This document shows positions 11,388-24,087 of a DNA stretch of 64,000 nt, piece after piece; the first letter of the stretch is position 1; every line of letters starts with the position of its first letter. The translations under genes and the position numbers were made by a program. The stretch is from Passalora sequoiae. Taxonomy: Eukaryota; Ascomycota; Dothideomycetes; Mycosphaerellales; Mycosphaerellaceae. Location of the stretch: positions 1,488,001-1,552,000 of the forward strand of contig WSQC01000015.1 of the NCBI GenBank assembly GCA_013248845.1, in the 5' to 3' direction. The notes under the pieces were generated by a model. The model ran no database searches and was not told where the DNA came from. It saw nothing but the letters and a program-made list of their open reading frames with translations.

Positions 11388-12512
11388 ATGGCGAAGACCT
11401 TGCCGGCGAACGCTGCGTGGCTTCCTGCTAGCAAGGCAGCACTGGAGGTTGGACCGGCTACATATACACCACCAGGCGAGGACGAGATCGTGGTGAGAAA
11501 TGCGGCCGTGGCCGTCAATCCTGTCGACTGGTTCAAGCGGGATGCGGGAAACTTGTTGTTCAGCTGGATCAAGTACCCTTTCGTCATGGGAAGCGACACA
11601 GCAGGTGAGGTGGTCGAAGTCGGCTCAAACGTCACGCGGTTTGCGAAAGGCGATCGTGTGATGGGTCATGCGGTCGGCATGGATCGTCGAAGCAACAAGT
11701 CGAGCGAAGGCGCGTTTCAGACGTACACCGTACTCCGCGAGACGGTGACTGCGCCCATTCCAGACACAATGTCCTTTGAACAAGCTTGTGTCATTCCTCT
11801 TGGAGTCTCGACAGCTGCTTGTGCCCTTTTTGGAAAGGACTACCTGGCGCTTTCGGGTCCATCACTCGATCCCCAACCCAAAGGCGAGACGGTGCTCATC
11901 TGGGGAGGTTCCAGTAGCGTGGGATGCAACGCCATTCAACTAGCGCATGCTTCAGGCTACGACGTGATCACGACTGCATCGCCGAAGAACCACGATTTCT
12001 TGCGCGCACTAGGAGCCACGCAGGTCTTCGACTACAAAGATCCTTCCGTGGTAAAAGATATCTCCGAGGCATTGCAAACACGTACTGTCGCCGGCGCCAT
12101 AGCTATCGGCAATTCCTCAGTCGAGGCCTGCGTCTCTATCCTCGGAAAATGCAAAGGCACAAGGTTCATCGCTCAAGCAAGTGCAAACGTGCCTGAAGGC
12201 GGGCTTCCAAGGTCTCCTCTAGGTTGGGCGCAGTTCGGTGCAAGCATGACTTTTTGTAGCATGAATGCCTTCATCAAATCCAAACAGAAAGGAGTGAGGA
12301 TGAAGTTCTTATCGGGATCGGACCCTGCGTGGAATGAGCTTGGTCCAATGATCTACCGAGAGTATCTTCCGCAGGCGTTAAGGGAAGGCAAGTTTGTGCC
12401 TGCCCCAGAGCCGTTGATCGTTGGGACGGGTCTGGAGTACGTTCAGCAAGGCCTGGATGCGAATCAAAAGGGTGTATCTGCGAAGAAGGTAGTGATTAAA
12501 CTTAATGTGTAA
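11388..12512 (+). CDS. Medium-chain dehydrogenase/reductase, CipB-like zinc-binding oxidoreductase
   Basis: Intronless 374-aa protein starting at an ATG in strong context (aaacaATGG). The GroES-like N-terminal half shows AAVAVNPVDW at about 41-50 and the GSDTAGEVVEVGSNV motif near 66-80. The Rossmann half has the NAD(P)H-binding motif WGGSSSVGCNAIQLA at about 169-183. The Cys/His zinc ligands of classical alcohol dehydrogenases are not evident at the usual spots, so it is better seen as a quinone or enoyl reductase type MDR enzyme. Substrate unknown. It lies just upstream of a flavoprotein monooxygenase on the same strand, which hints at a small catabolic or secondary-metabolite neighbourhood, but no PKS or other anchor gene is present. 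Confidence 0.88.
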   Translation: MAKTLPANAAWLPASKAALEVGPATYTPPGEDEIVVRNAAVAVNPVDWFKRDAGNLLFSWIKYPFVMGSDTAGEVVEVGSNVTRFAKGDRVMGHAVGMDRRSNKSSEGAFQTYTVLRETVTAPIPDTMSFEQACVIPLGVSTAACALFGKDYLALSGPSLDPQPKGETVLIWGGSSSVGCNAIQLAHASGYDVITTASPKNHDFLRALGATQVFDYKDPSVVKDISEALQTRTVAGAIAIGNSSVEACVSILGKCKGTRFIAQASANVPEGGLPRSPLGWAQFGASMTFCSMNAFIKSKQKGVRMKFLSGSDPAWNELGPMIYREYLPQALREGKFVPAPEPLIVGTGLEYVQQGLDANQKGVSAKKVVIKLNV

Positions 12513-13565
12513 TAATAGTCATGTGCTTATTGAGTGATGGGACCATGTCCAGGGTGATATGGATCCGCTTTGCGCTGACATACAGAGTTACGATTTTGGC
12601 AACCTTGAAGTAATGTACATAGCTCATTGTTATGAATAATGTCGTGTTAGCAACACTTCCCGACTACGAATAGGCGGGGATCTCTCGCAGTCAATCTGGA
12701 AATCTTGACGATCGAGGCCAGTGGAGTCCTGCGCACCCAACTCCTTGCCTTTTACACAATATGCTCCTGTATGGGATGCGCCTTTGTGCCTTCTGAGCAA
12801 CACAATTCATTAGGTATGCCTTCTGGTGCAAGAGTCACATTGCAGCAACAGACAAAATCAGGGATGAAAGAAGATCCTGGGATCACTTCCGACCTCGGGA
12901 TCGTCCGGCCGGCCGAAGCTGGTGTTCAATGTTGGTTTTATTCTTTCACCACACGACTACATCTCTCCTCTCCACCACGTGCACATACCGAGGAGCTGAT
13001 TCTGCATGAGCAATACAATACCTCCGATCAGCAGCGGTTGCTAGGTATAGCTACTTGGTAGGTGGCCTTTTATTCCTTCTGATTCGCCGAGGTGCAATGG
13101 CAGAAGACGTAGGGGAGCGAATGATGAAGAGAGCCGGCCGAACTTCGGACTATTACTACTGCAGAACGAACTCCTCTGCACATCTTGAAGGGTATCCATA
13201 GGGATTGTACGTGTGGCAAGACCATTCATGTGAGGGCTTATGTACATGTGGAAATGTGAGCACGGCAGCAGCAGGAGCTCTTTGCTATCCGAGGGGCTCT
13301 TCCGCTTTTCCAGCCCCGCAGCATCCAGTCGTTGAGCACTGCAGTGCATCATTCTGGACGAAAGGGCCCGGCATGTCGCTGCTCAGTTGTCTGCAGAGGT
13401 GGAGAGGGCAATCATGTTCGAAGTACTACTAGATTGCAATTCACATAATGCGAGATTTGCTTTGCCTCACCTCACATCAGACTACATTTGCTCTACAACT
13501 GAGTCGCCCATAGAGAGTGCATACATATCGGATCTTTGTTTTGCTCCTCTGTAACAGCCCTCGAC
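12513..13565. other. Intergenic region upstream of the monooxygenase
   Basis: About 1 kb with no supported gene; contains the reductase 3' flank and the monooxygenase promoter. Short open frames on both strands lack motifs. Confidence 0.4.
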
Positions 13566-15862
13566 ATGGTGGCGACGACTACTGCCGACGGCTCCAAGGT
13601 CGATGGTAAAGCTCACGCATAGAACCCCTGCCTACGAAGCTACGTATATGCTCAGACTGCTGCGGATAGCCGCGAGCAACACGTAGAGTCATGGAAAGCC
13701 GTTAGCGGATTGCGTACGAGAATGAAGGCTAACTTATATGACCTCTCTCAGTGTTAATCGTAGGAGCGGGGCCGGCAGGGTTGATGGCCGCAAATTGGCT
13801 GTCAAGACTCGGTGTCAAGACGCGCATTGTCGACAAGCGTGGAACCAAGATATTCAATGGGCAGGCCGATGGCCTACAATGCCGTTCCTTGGAGATTTTC
13901 GACTCTTTCGGCTTTGCCTCACGCGTCTGGAAAGAGAGCAATCACATGCTGGAAATCAATTTGTGGAACCCCGACGAGCATGGCAAATTGTACCGGTCAG
14001 ACAAGATTCCGGACACTATACCAGGCATCTCGCGCTTTCAGCAAGTCGTATTGCACCAGGGCAGAATCGAACGCTTCTTCCTGGACTCCATTGCCGCTCA
14101 TTCTGACATAGTTGTTGAGCGAGGAGTGCTGCCAGAAAGTCTTGACTTCAACGAGAGCCAAGCCGAGGACGATGCTGCTTATCCTATTCGAATCAAGCTC
14201 AGGCACCTGACAGAGGAAGAGGCCACACCGCAGCAGAATGCAACCTCTGCCAATGGTGCCGGGCTTCAGGATGGCTTGTTCCGAAGCAACTTGACCGCCG
14301 ATGATACTGACGATCTGCTCAGTGCCTCAAAATTGGCCGACAAAGCAGGCTCTACGGAGACTGTCGAGGCCAAATATGTCATCGGCTGTGATGGAGCACA
14401 TAGCTGGGTACGGAACCAGCTCGGATACAAATTGCGAGGCGAGTCTACGGACTATATTTGGGGCGTGCTCGACATCATACCCATCACAGACTTTCCGGAC
14501 ATTCGTATGCGATGCGCTATACACAGTGCAAGCAGCGGCTCGTTGATGGTCATACCAAGGGAGAACAAGCTCGTCAGGTTGTATATACAGTTGACGACTA
14601 CAGATGGCAGCGGAGGAGGCAAAATTGACAGGTCCAAGATCAACCCGGAAGTTATCCTGGCTTCAGCACAACGCATTCTACATCCCTACAAGATTACGTA
14701 TCGATATTGCGACTGGTGGACAGCCTATCAGATCGGCCAGCGCGTTGGTGACAATTTCTCAGCGCGAGAGCGCATCTTCTTGGCGGGTGATGCTGTTCAT
14801 ACGCACTCTCCCAAAGCTGGCCAGGGTATGAACGTCAGCATGCAAGACACATACAATCTCGGCTGGAAAGTTGGCGCCGTCATCAATGGCTACTGCGACC
14901 GCTCCGTGCTCAAGACGTACCAGTCCGAAAGGCGCCGAGTTGCACAAGACCTTATCGATTTCGACCACCGTTTCTCGCGCCTCTTTTCCGGCAGGCCCGC
15001 CAAGGACGTCATGGACGAAGAAGGGATTTCCATGTCCGAGTTCAAAGACGCGTTCGAGAAGGGCAACATGTTCGCCTCTGGCATCGCTGTCGACTACGGC
15101 AAATCCCTCATCATCGCCAAAGAAGGCTCGGCAGCAGATCAGGGCGACGGCACCGAAGTTGGAACCAAAGGCGAGGGCGCGCATAGTCAACAGCACTTGG
15201 CGGCAAACATCAAGCTCGGCATGCGAATGCCCTCATTCAAAGTCCTTAACCAATCCGACGCTCGACCCTGGCACCTCCAAGAACTCCTCCCCTCGAATGG
15301 TCGCTGGCGCATCCTCGTCTTCACCGGCGACATTCTCGACGGATCCCAAGCCGCTCGTATTCATGCCTTGGGCGACAAACTCAATGCTTCCACCTCTTTC
15401 ATTCGCAAATGCACTCCTCCCACATCTCCCACCATCGATACCCTCATAGAGTGCCTCGCACTTCACTCTTCCCCGCGCAAAGAAGTCGACAATTTTGCCT
15501 TCCCACTTATCTTCCGACCCTTTACCCCCGCAGAAGGCTGGGACTACTCCAAGATCGTGGTCGACGATGAATCCTACCACGAAGGGCATGGCGAAGCGTA
15601 CAAAAACTACGGAGTCGACCCTAAGAGAGGCTGTGCCGTGATTCTGCGACCTGATCAGTACGTCTCCTGGGTAGGCGAGGCGGACGATTATGAGATGATG
15701 GAGAAGTTCTTTGCGGGCTTTATGAGGGAGCAGAAGAATGGAGGCTTCCAGGAGCCGATTGAGCCGCAGGAGAATTGGGCTGGATATAGCAAGGAGGATA
15801 CAAACGCGGCACCGAAGGCGATGAACGGGTCCACGGCAGGTGTCAACGAAGGTGCTATGTAG
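13566..15862 (+). CDS. FAD-dependent phenol 2-monooxygenase-type hydroxylase
   Basis: Class A flavoprotein hydroxylase that uses NADPH and O2 to hydroxylate aromatic rings. Exon 1 is 13566-13605 and exon 2 is 13752-15862; the 146-nt intron joins codons so that the FAD-binding strand reads KVDVLIVGAGPAGLMAA, giving 716 aa. Motifs: GxGxxG at about 17-22, the DG motif GCDGAHSWVR near 225, and the second FAD motif LAGDAVHTHSPKAGQGMN near 356. The C-terminal third (about 500-680) fits the thioredoxin-like dimerisation domain of fungal phenol hydroxylases. Its intron belongs to the repeated intron family described separately. Exact substrate (phenol or another aromatic) cannot be told. An annotation starting at the GTG at 13751 would lose the first 14 residues. 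Confidence 0.92.
13606..13751 (+). repeat. Introner-like intron, copy 1 (monooxygenase gene)
   Basis: Intron of 146 nt with donor GTAAAG and acceptor CTCTCAG. It matches the intron at 62792-62921 at the 5' end (GTAAAGCTCAC against GTACAGCTCAC, then ATAGA), in the middle (AGACTGCTGCG) and at the 3' end (TGAAGGCTAAC, then TATATGACCT), well beyond splice consensus. Confidence 0.75.
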
Positions 15863-16306
15863 TCGCTATCTTATCGTGATTGCTGAGATCTACGCGCAGT
15901 ATGACTGGTATGCATAACGCTCTGCATGACAAATGAACCATTACTAAGTTATAGCGTATCAATGGTAGTCCTCGAAGTGATTTTGCTTCAGTCACCGGCC
16001 ACTCACTGGGTGACCGAAAGAGCAGAACATACCTGGAGATAGATGCTGGGCAGATGTAGAAATGCGTCCGCCGCTTCTGTTAGAGATAGCCACTCTTCTG
16101 CGAGTATAAGTCCTCCTTTTCCATCAAAGACGCCAACCTTACTTTGTGAGGTGCGCGCGTATTCAAGCGCCTGCAAAAGTGTCCATGGATGATCACGAGA
16201 CGCGTTCCACCTTTCCTGTACCCCTGTAGCCACTGGAGAACTAGCAGCTGCATCAAGCATTTACTTGCCTGCATGAACGATGCTACGATGCACTCAAAGC
16301 ATATTC
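15863..16306. other. Convergent intergenic region
   Basis: 3' flanks of the monooxygenase and amidohydrolase genes. An open minus-strand frame at 16003-16260 could suggest a further amidohydrolase exon after a GTAAGT-like site near 16331, but the protein already ends plausibly at 16307, so none is added. Confidence 0.35.
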
Positions 16307-19300
16307 CTACATGACTGTGTCCCACACACTTACACTTCCTCTTCCATCGGCAACGGCTCGTAGCTGGCTATTCGTAGTCAGAGGATTTCCCTCAAACACT
16401 ACAAACTCCCTCCGCCAATCCTCTTCGCTCTGTTGCTCGATGCCAAGGATATCGTAGATATTCCTCGAAGCCAACGCCAAAGCTTCAGTCTCATTGATCC
16501 GACCACCACTGTTGGCGTGCACAATCCCTGCCTGCAGAAACAAGTCTCTCGCCTCCCAGTCCTCATCCACGCCGATGGCAACTTTAACGCCAGCTGCATG
16601 AAGGGTATCGATAGCAGTACCATTGGTGAGCGGCGCTCCTGTCAATGCTCGCCTTTGATCCCATGTCGCCGCATAGGAAAATAACGGAGCTAGGATCACG
16701 CCGACATTAGCCTTTGAAAGTTCTTCCGCCAGGAGGTAGGATTCTGCGCCGCCGAGGATGACGAGTCGAAGCTTGATATCTTTGTCATCGGCAGTCTTAC
16801 TGATGGCTTCGTCGATCAACGACTTCATACGAAGAAGTGATGCGATCACGTCCGCTGAATGGACACCAATCACTAATGCGATCTTGCCTGCCACGGCTTT
16901 CTGTAGATACTCTTCTTCGAGTGAGGTGGTTCCGTTAGCAGAGATGGCTTTGATCAGCTTTAATCGTAGTTCCGCGATTGCGCTGGATATGGTTGGCGTC
17001 TTCGAACCCTTCGCGGCCAGACCAAGGGTGTAGTGTAGGGATGCATGACGGTCGAAAATCGCGTTTTTCTCCATCGCGTGCTCTGCACCAACTTTGAAGC
17101 CAACCGCGATGCCTTTGTGGTCCGCATACCCAAACTGGGGTGCCGTGACCGCTCTCGTGACCCCATGTGCGTACGCTGCCTTCAAGTTCTTGCCACCAAA
17201 AGATAGACCATCGATGGCGGCGCTAAAAGAGGACTGATCATTTGCGCCATCAGAAGTATCGTCCTCCGCTGCAATCTCCTCCAAACCCAGGAGTGAGCCA
17301 AATGCCGTCAAGGGCGGAGTTACATAACCATCTTTCAGCGCAACGATTTTGCTGGTCGATGAAACTTCGCTTTCGCAAAGACCGACGCACACGATCTGAG
17401 CATCACGAACAATGACTTTGCTTCCAGACTGAAGGACACGTTCATCCCCAGCGATTAGCACTCTCGAGACGCCTGTCAGGACAAGACTCTCGTACTCGTC
17501 AGGGACTTGCTGTAGATCGTGGTAGGTCGAAGGCCCCAATGGCGGAGTGAGGGGCTTATCGTAGGTCTTGGGTTGGTCGTACTGAGGTACGCCATCTATA
17601 AACACCTGCAAGGGACTTCATGCCCACAGACCGTCAGCACAGTGTCCTGGGTTCACAAGCAGTCGCGGAGTCAAAACTCACGTAGCTCCAGCACTCAACG
17701 GATCGCTATCCCACATTACGAGATCTGCGTCAAAGCCTTGACGTATCTTGCCGATTCGTTCGCCCATGCCGAGCAGCTCAGCCGGTGCGCTTGTCACGGC
17801 GGCTAGAGCAGCGTGATAAGGCAAGCCATTTTTGTAAGCTTTCGCAGCCTCAAATACTACGTGCTGAGCATTGATTACAGGATTATCTGACACATAGACT
17901 GTGTGGTATCGTCAGCTATAGCACAACATGTGCTGCATCGCCAACGGAAAGCCTTCCCAGCCTGTCGTGATGGCTCGTCCTCGCTCGCCATCAAGTAATA
18001 GACTTTGCGACCAAGGAATACCCAGATGCTGGCAATGACCGTACAAAATTCAATAGTAGGATGTCGCAAGACGTGCTTACCTGGCGTTATGCCGGCCTCG
18101 AACAATATCTTACCGGCCTGCTCAGAAGCAACGTAGGATTCTGCCTGCGTGATGTGTCAGTGGCACAGCAGTCAGCAATACAACACATACCATACTTTGT
18201 AATTCATGTTATCAGCGAACAGCGCTGCCGCGGGTGGCCTGCCACCGTAGGCTCGCTTCAATACCTCGGGAATGAGGTATGTCGAGTGTGCATGATGGAA
18301 CGCTCTAATCGCGAACTTGAATTCATTAGTATACCCAATGAAGCTCTCTAGGTCCGGGATAGTGTAGCAATGTGTGTTGAGAAGGACTTGTCCGCGCAGC
18401 AATGCACCGAGAGACTCCCATTTCAAGTCAGATGGCAGGTAAGACTGCATGTTCTCAGCGCCCACATCGTCGGCAGCAGCACACCAGTCATCTTGCGAGT
18501 TTTTCAATCGAGTCGCTTCTTCGAACGCGTGTCTGAAGTACCAAGCCTCCCCAAGACGCGAGAATGGGCCGAAATCGCGCCCTACTCGACCGTACACGTT
18601 CTCTGTTCTCTATATCAGCAAGTTTGCAGCGACCGGAAAAAAGCCCCAGGAAGCGCGCGTGATCACAGCACTCAATTTGCAGCGGCTGAGCACTTACTAG
18701 CATTTTCGCCACATGCCATTTTCATGTACCGCCAGTTACGTTCGGGATCTGCCAGGAGGCTCTCAATGCTCAATTCTGGTCTTCCATCTTTCTGGCCGAC
18801 GCTATGCTTGATAACAAATGCTTCACCTCCCATGTTGTTACCGGAACCTGGCAGGATCAGCGAGGTTGTTACGCCTCCGGATTTGATCACTTGCAATTGA
18901 GGATCCAGCGGGTTGAGTCCGTCCAGGCTACGAACGAAGGGCGTTATATCGCTAGACAGTTCATTGGTATCGTCATTCCCTCGAAGCCCAGGTAGGCTGT
19001 CGACACCAGTATGGCTATGCATATCGACGATACCGGCCGTCAGCTGACGTCCTTCAGCATCCAGGACGCTTGCGCCATCTGGCAGGTCTTGGTCGCCGAT
19101 ATGAGGAGCCACCTGTGAAATCAAGCCATGCTGAAGCAACACATCGAGCCGCTCCCATGACAGGCCTTTGCCAAGTCGCGCCTCTGCTGCTGTGATCACC
19201 GTGGCGGGCTCGCCCGTCCACACAGTCGCGTTGCGAATAAGAATAGCGGGGTGGCTTGAAGAGCGAGCATTCCGTGATCTTGGACCGCTCGGATCTGTAG

Positions 19301-19547
19301 GCTGATGTCTAAGCTTTGCACAGGCGGCATGATCAGCTCGGAGTCGCTCCAAAGACAATGCGTTGGCATTTCTGATTGTATGAGCTGCTCGAGATGTGGT
19401 CCAATGCGAGTAAACAAGATATGCGATGAAGGCAAAGAAGGTGATTTGGGCTGTCCGCCTCTTCAAATGCCGACGGCGATAAATGGATGCATATTGTTCT
19501 GATGTGCTATACTGGGGCAGATTGTCGAAGACGTCGTGCTTGTCCAT
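16307..19547 (-). CDS. Membrane-anchored amidohydrolase-superfamily protein
   Basis: Five exons: 18698-19547, 18196-18602, 18081-18144, 17682-17898, 16307-17615; introns of 95, 51, 182 and 66 nt. All joins keep frame and give 948 aa. The frame opens at 19718, but the ATG at 19547 (MDKHDVFDNLPQYS) puts a single hydrophobic anchor (ITFFAFIAYLVYSHW) at about 34-49 behind an Arg/Lys cluster, a type II membrane topology. The metal-binding HxH of the amidohydrolase barrel is in VDMHSHTGVDSLPGL near 175. A later Asp ligand candidate is in VSDNPVINAQHVVFEAA, followed by the typical GKIRQGFDADLVMWDSDPL end of the barrel. A second amidohydrolase-like half fills the C-terminus. Similar fungal proteins are labelled imidazolonepropionase-like or CE9-like; the true substrate is unknown. 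The acceptor at 17616 (AAG) is the weakest splice call. Confidence 0.85.
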
Positions 19548-22500
19548 TGCTTCCGATCGACACATGGAACGATGGGTGCAATACAGTACAGCATATCGTG
19601 ATGTGGTCGTTGACGGAGTAATTTGACCGAAGGACAGCAGGGATTGGCGGCTCAGGCCGCTCAGCAGCCTGCCGCCCTCCTTTCTGGGCTCGCTGCCCAT
19701 ATCTAAATATCTACTCATTTGTGTACCGGTCGTACCTTCCTTTCTTCCTCAGTCGATCAGATCGCAAGTGGCCAATATAAGTATCTTCCGCATATCGTAC
19801 GGTGTGATACAAGTATCGCAACGGTAATATTGCTGGCTGCACCGCGCTTCCAACAAAGTATGTGAAGCGATGCAACACCGAAATAGCAACCTGAACAGAG
19901 CAATGCAAGTAGGCATTATCGAGAGCAAATGAGTCTACACGTATTACTGAACAGAAGCTGTTCACAGGAATTGACAGGCTTCGAGCCCTTTCACCAGCGG
20001 CCAGACGCTAATGTGATATTCGTGACGCTCCAGTGCTACGTGCACATGTTATACATCAATCTCGCGTGACTCACGTTGCTTCAGTGAGACTCATCCTACC
20101 ACTGGGAGAGTCCAGCTTGGATCCAGTACGTCGGAAGCGCGGGCACAAGGCGACTCAAGCTAGGAATTTCTCTTCGTCCAGATAGTCGAGCGCCCGACGC
20201 AGACAGCAGTCGAGATCTCCTGTGACGGCAACCGTCATAGGAGCTGTTTCGAACAGACACCTTCGCAGTGGCACATGCATATACAAGGTGGGCGGAACTC
20301 GGTGTGTAACAAGAGCCCAAGTCGATGATACAGCCCATTAAAGCAATTGAGCCGTCTGGCGGGACTCGAGTGGTGGAGCCGCAGCTCACCTCTGGAGGAC
20401 GATACGGTGACATCTCCGAATGCAAATCGTCCCGCCGAGACAGCGATGCAGTCGAATCCTGGGATCAGAAATGCTTGCAGTTCATCTATGCCAGCCGTCA
20501 AGTGTGGTGGCGATCCCTGGAATTGCAGATCAGGCGGAAAGTGCTGTCGTGTTACGACTCACGCGCGTGCCATGTGCTCCGTGATACATAGCAACGGGTC
20601 ACAAGGCCGCAAATATCTGACACTTTACAGTGCTGAGAGGCGGTCGAGATGCCTGCGCTCTTCATGCCCACCAGGCATTCGCATTAGCTACAGTGAATAA
20701 GGCATTCCACGTGTTCTTCTATTTTTTTCAAGAATGCGGTTCGATGAAGTCGAGATGAAGATGCAAGTGGATATGTGTATTTGCAGTGCTTGCTTTGATC
20801 GTATAGGACAACAATCAGGTCATCGATCCTCAATCGACGGCATAGTGGAGCTCCATCACTATTGTACGGACCGGTGTCCTAGACTCATGCTCGCGTGTAT
20901 GATACAAGATCTGATCTCGATGCCAAACACTTGATTTCTCGGGATGCTCGCGTAGAATCGGGAAGCAATGCAAATGGAGAACATCGGCACACATTACCCG
21001 CCGGTTGCGTCAATGGTCGCACAGGATCCGTACATGTTGGCATCTACGCGGCACTTCCTTGCTCGCTCTGCTGCACATGGTAAAGAGGCTGGAACGAGCT
21101 CGCTACGCGGGTCTGCGCTCTGCGCTGTGCGAAGTAATGGGGTGTTAATCTCCGCAGCAATTCAGCGAGTGGTCCTGTCGCACTATATACAATGGACGTT
21201 CCCCACAGCGATTGAGCCCGGACAGATTTCGACAGGGGGCAGACACGTATCCTCAGGCCAATGCCACAGCTGGAGCCAAGTAGTACATAGGACTGTCCAT
21301 AGGATGGTCCGTCCATGTGCGGCACGACTCTGAGTGCGTTGAAGGCTTCTGGAAATACAGCGGCGGAGCTAGTCTTGAACGAGGAGCAACTCTCGCGGGA
21401 CGTTGCATGGAGCTGCAGTGGCAGACAGGATCAGCAGCGTCTCAGCTAGACGCTCACGTGCGGGCGCGTGAAAGTCTACGGTGCCGGTAGATCCGCTAGC
21501 TGAAATGAGATGATCTCCTCGGCGAAAAGTCGATCGTTAGTTCCACGCAAACCTTGTGTGCCGCATGGATGCCATGAGTACAGCGCAGCTTCGTGATTCG
21601 CGCCTGCTGCGTGGAAGGTCCAGGGGGATGATGGAGCGAACTATTGGCAGTCGCTATGCCGCATTCCATGTGCCGTAACAAACCGAGCCCTCTTGCAGGC
21701 GTGAGAAGGAAAATGTGAACTCAAAAGGCGGCATTGACAGGTACCTAGTCGGTCAGGTAGCTAGGTGCACGAGACGCTGGCTTGAAGCACGGAGGGATGG
21801 CCGCCATTAGTTTGGGAATGCGAGTAGGGTAGCACGGATGACGATGCAAGTGGACTACGGCGGTATGATCGACACACTGCGTGCCGCGCTCCTGAAAGGC
21901 CGTCGAAGGGCGAAAGCTGGTTCCGAGCTCTGCACACCGTAGTTTATGGCGGGTGGGCGTGCCTAGTGGTGACGAGAGCAGCTACATGTACCGAGAAACT
22001 CACGGCTCATCATCATATCGCAACAAGATCCTGAAGTGGTACCCTTCCCGGCCACATGATCCTCGATAGCCTTATTCCGATTAGACGTTTCCCGCACCTC
22101 ATTATTGCCTTGTCCCATGTTCACTGCACAAAACCATGGCGTCGGGAGAGCAGAAGTCCGTGACTGTGCCACTGGCTCACTGCGTTTCATCGGGAGCTTT
22201 ATTTATTGAGCTTGGGCCGATGCGGCAGTAGGGGCGCCGTCGTGCCCTCCTTGGACGACGGATGGACAATAATGAGATCAGTAATGATTGACTCTGCAGA
22301 CGGCGGAGCCATTCGATGGTGTGCTTGACTCCTTGACTGCTTGTGGCCCGTGGGCGAGTGATATGATGACGGAGTTCTGGAGAGGAAGTGGTGTGCGCAC
22401 TGCCAGCACGACGGGCAAGACGATAAACGACGTTGCACTCTGCTTTCGAATGGAAGCATCTGATGAGATACCAGCATCATGGTTGGTGCAACAGCAGCGG

Positions 22501-23699
22501 CCGAGTGTGTGGATCACGATTGACCGCGCCTAGCATGCAGGTGACGAAGACTCCACGCGCGTGTCCACTTGTTGTCACAGCCTACAGACGGGCAGACGGG
22601 CTACATGTAGTTTATGCTTGGTTCTGGACAAGCGCCCTGTGCCTCATCCTTGCTCTGCCACGCTTCGTCGATCACTGCAGGAAAACACGGCCGCGACGGG
22701 CTTGGTCCAACCCAAGTTCCAACGTCGCTTAAGCACGAAAGCTAACTGTGCACCGCCTGCTACCACACGTCAAACGCTGTCTGTGTTGGTGGATCTGCTT
22801 GCTCTCAGCCAACATGCGCGGATCCGCTCCTTCGCGGCGTTGAGATGTGTGACATGCGGTGCCCGTCCGTCGCAGCTGTACGGCCGACGGTGACTGGATG
22901 CTGTCTGGCAGTCATCATCGGTGGCCATCGGTGGCCACATACATGGGTTCTTCTGAAACGCGTCCTGCCCTTGGCCTCCTCCACCCCACTCTCACTCACC
23001 CACCGCGTTCGGCCGTGGCTTGCTACGCGAAATGACGAACCGCTGTACGATCTCAACGGGCCGCTCTGTATTTAGCGCATCTACAGGGCACGCCTGCAGC
23101 TAATGGCATGACGACGAGGACGTCCCCTCGAGCAAGCGTGCAGGACCGCTGGCGATCATGAGGAGCATGCGTCGCCAGAAAGGCAAAAACCAACGCAGAG
23201 CTCCACGCGTGAGCCAATAGGCCGCGCACAGCATCATACCTACCACATACAGTGGTCGCGGCGCTGTCGACTGCAACGCAAGCAGGCAGCCTACGGGAAG
23301 CGACTGTACATCACCCCTCGTGTTGGTTGACGATTAGCCTAGCGTGTTATACAGTAGTCATGTCTGGGCGATGAACGAGAGGGGATTTGGGGTCTGGGAA
23401 TGCAGGACGAGACGCTGCGAATTGACACTTCGACAGCTGTTGCTTGTTGGCAGCAGACTGCACTGGACTGGCAGACGGTTGGTAGTTGCAGGCCCCCTGC
23501 CAGCGGGCGCGCACTAGCAGGTAATAATGGAGCGACTCAAGAATCTTCCGTGCAGGGAATCGACGGGACAGCGCGAGACGGTTTGGGATGCTTCACCGTT
23601 CGGCGCCGAGCCATTTTCTGTTTAGGCTGTTTAGGCAGAAAGAGATGCCTGTATAGTGTGTGTGCCAATGTGCACCCCGGCGCTTGTCCGCATTCTTCT

Positions 23700-23760
23700 T
23701 CGTTGTTGTTGTTGTTGTTGTTGCGGCGGCGGCGGCGGTGGCGGCGGCGGCGTCGTCCAA
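23700..23760. repeat. GTT then GCG trinucleotide microsatellite
   Basis: (GTT)n running directly into (GCG)n. It creates spurious long open frames on both strands. Confidence 0.9.
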
Positions 23761-23870
23761 GTCGCAAATTGCATCAATGGCAGTAGTAGTGCAAGCTGCC
23801 GTGCTCTCGCCGCACTCCACCCGATCGTCGCTGCTGTCACTACAGTATACTGACCATACATACATACGCA

Positions 23871-23898
23871 CATCCATCCATCCATCCATCCATCCACT
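23871..23898. repeat. (ATCC)n microsatellite
   Basis: About seven tandem ATCC units. Confidence 0.9.
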
Positions 23899-24053
23899 CA
23901 ACAACACTCGACAACACTCGCTAGACCATCCTTCGCCAACCTTCAGCGTCGCAATTGGATGCGTGGGTGCGGACTGTCCATCGTGCACACCAACTACCTA
24001 CCAAGACGACATACCCGTACAGCCAGCACGGCACGAGTATAGGTACAGGTACG

Positions 24054-24087
24054 ACCGAGGTCGAGGTCGAGGTCGAGGTCGAGGTCT
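24054..24087. repeat. (GGTCGA)n hexanucleotide repeat
   Basis: About five tandem GGTCGA units, 0.5 kb upstream of the C2H2 factor start. Confidence 0.9.
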
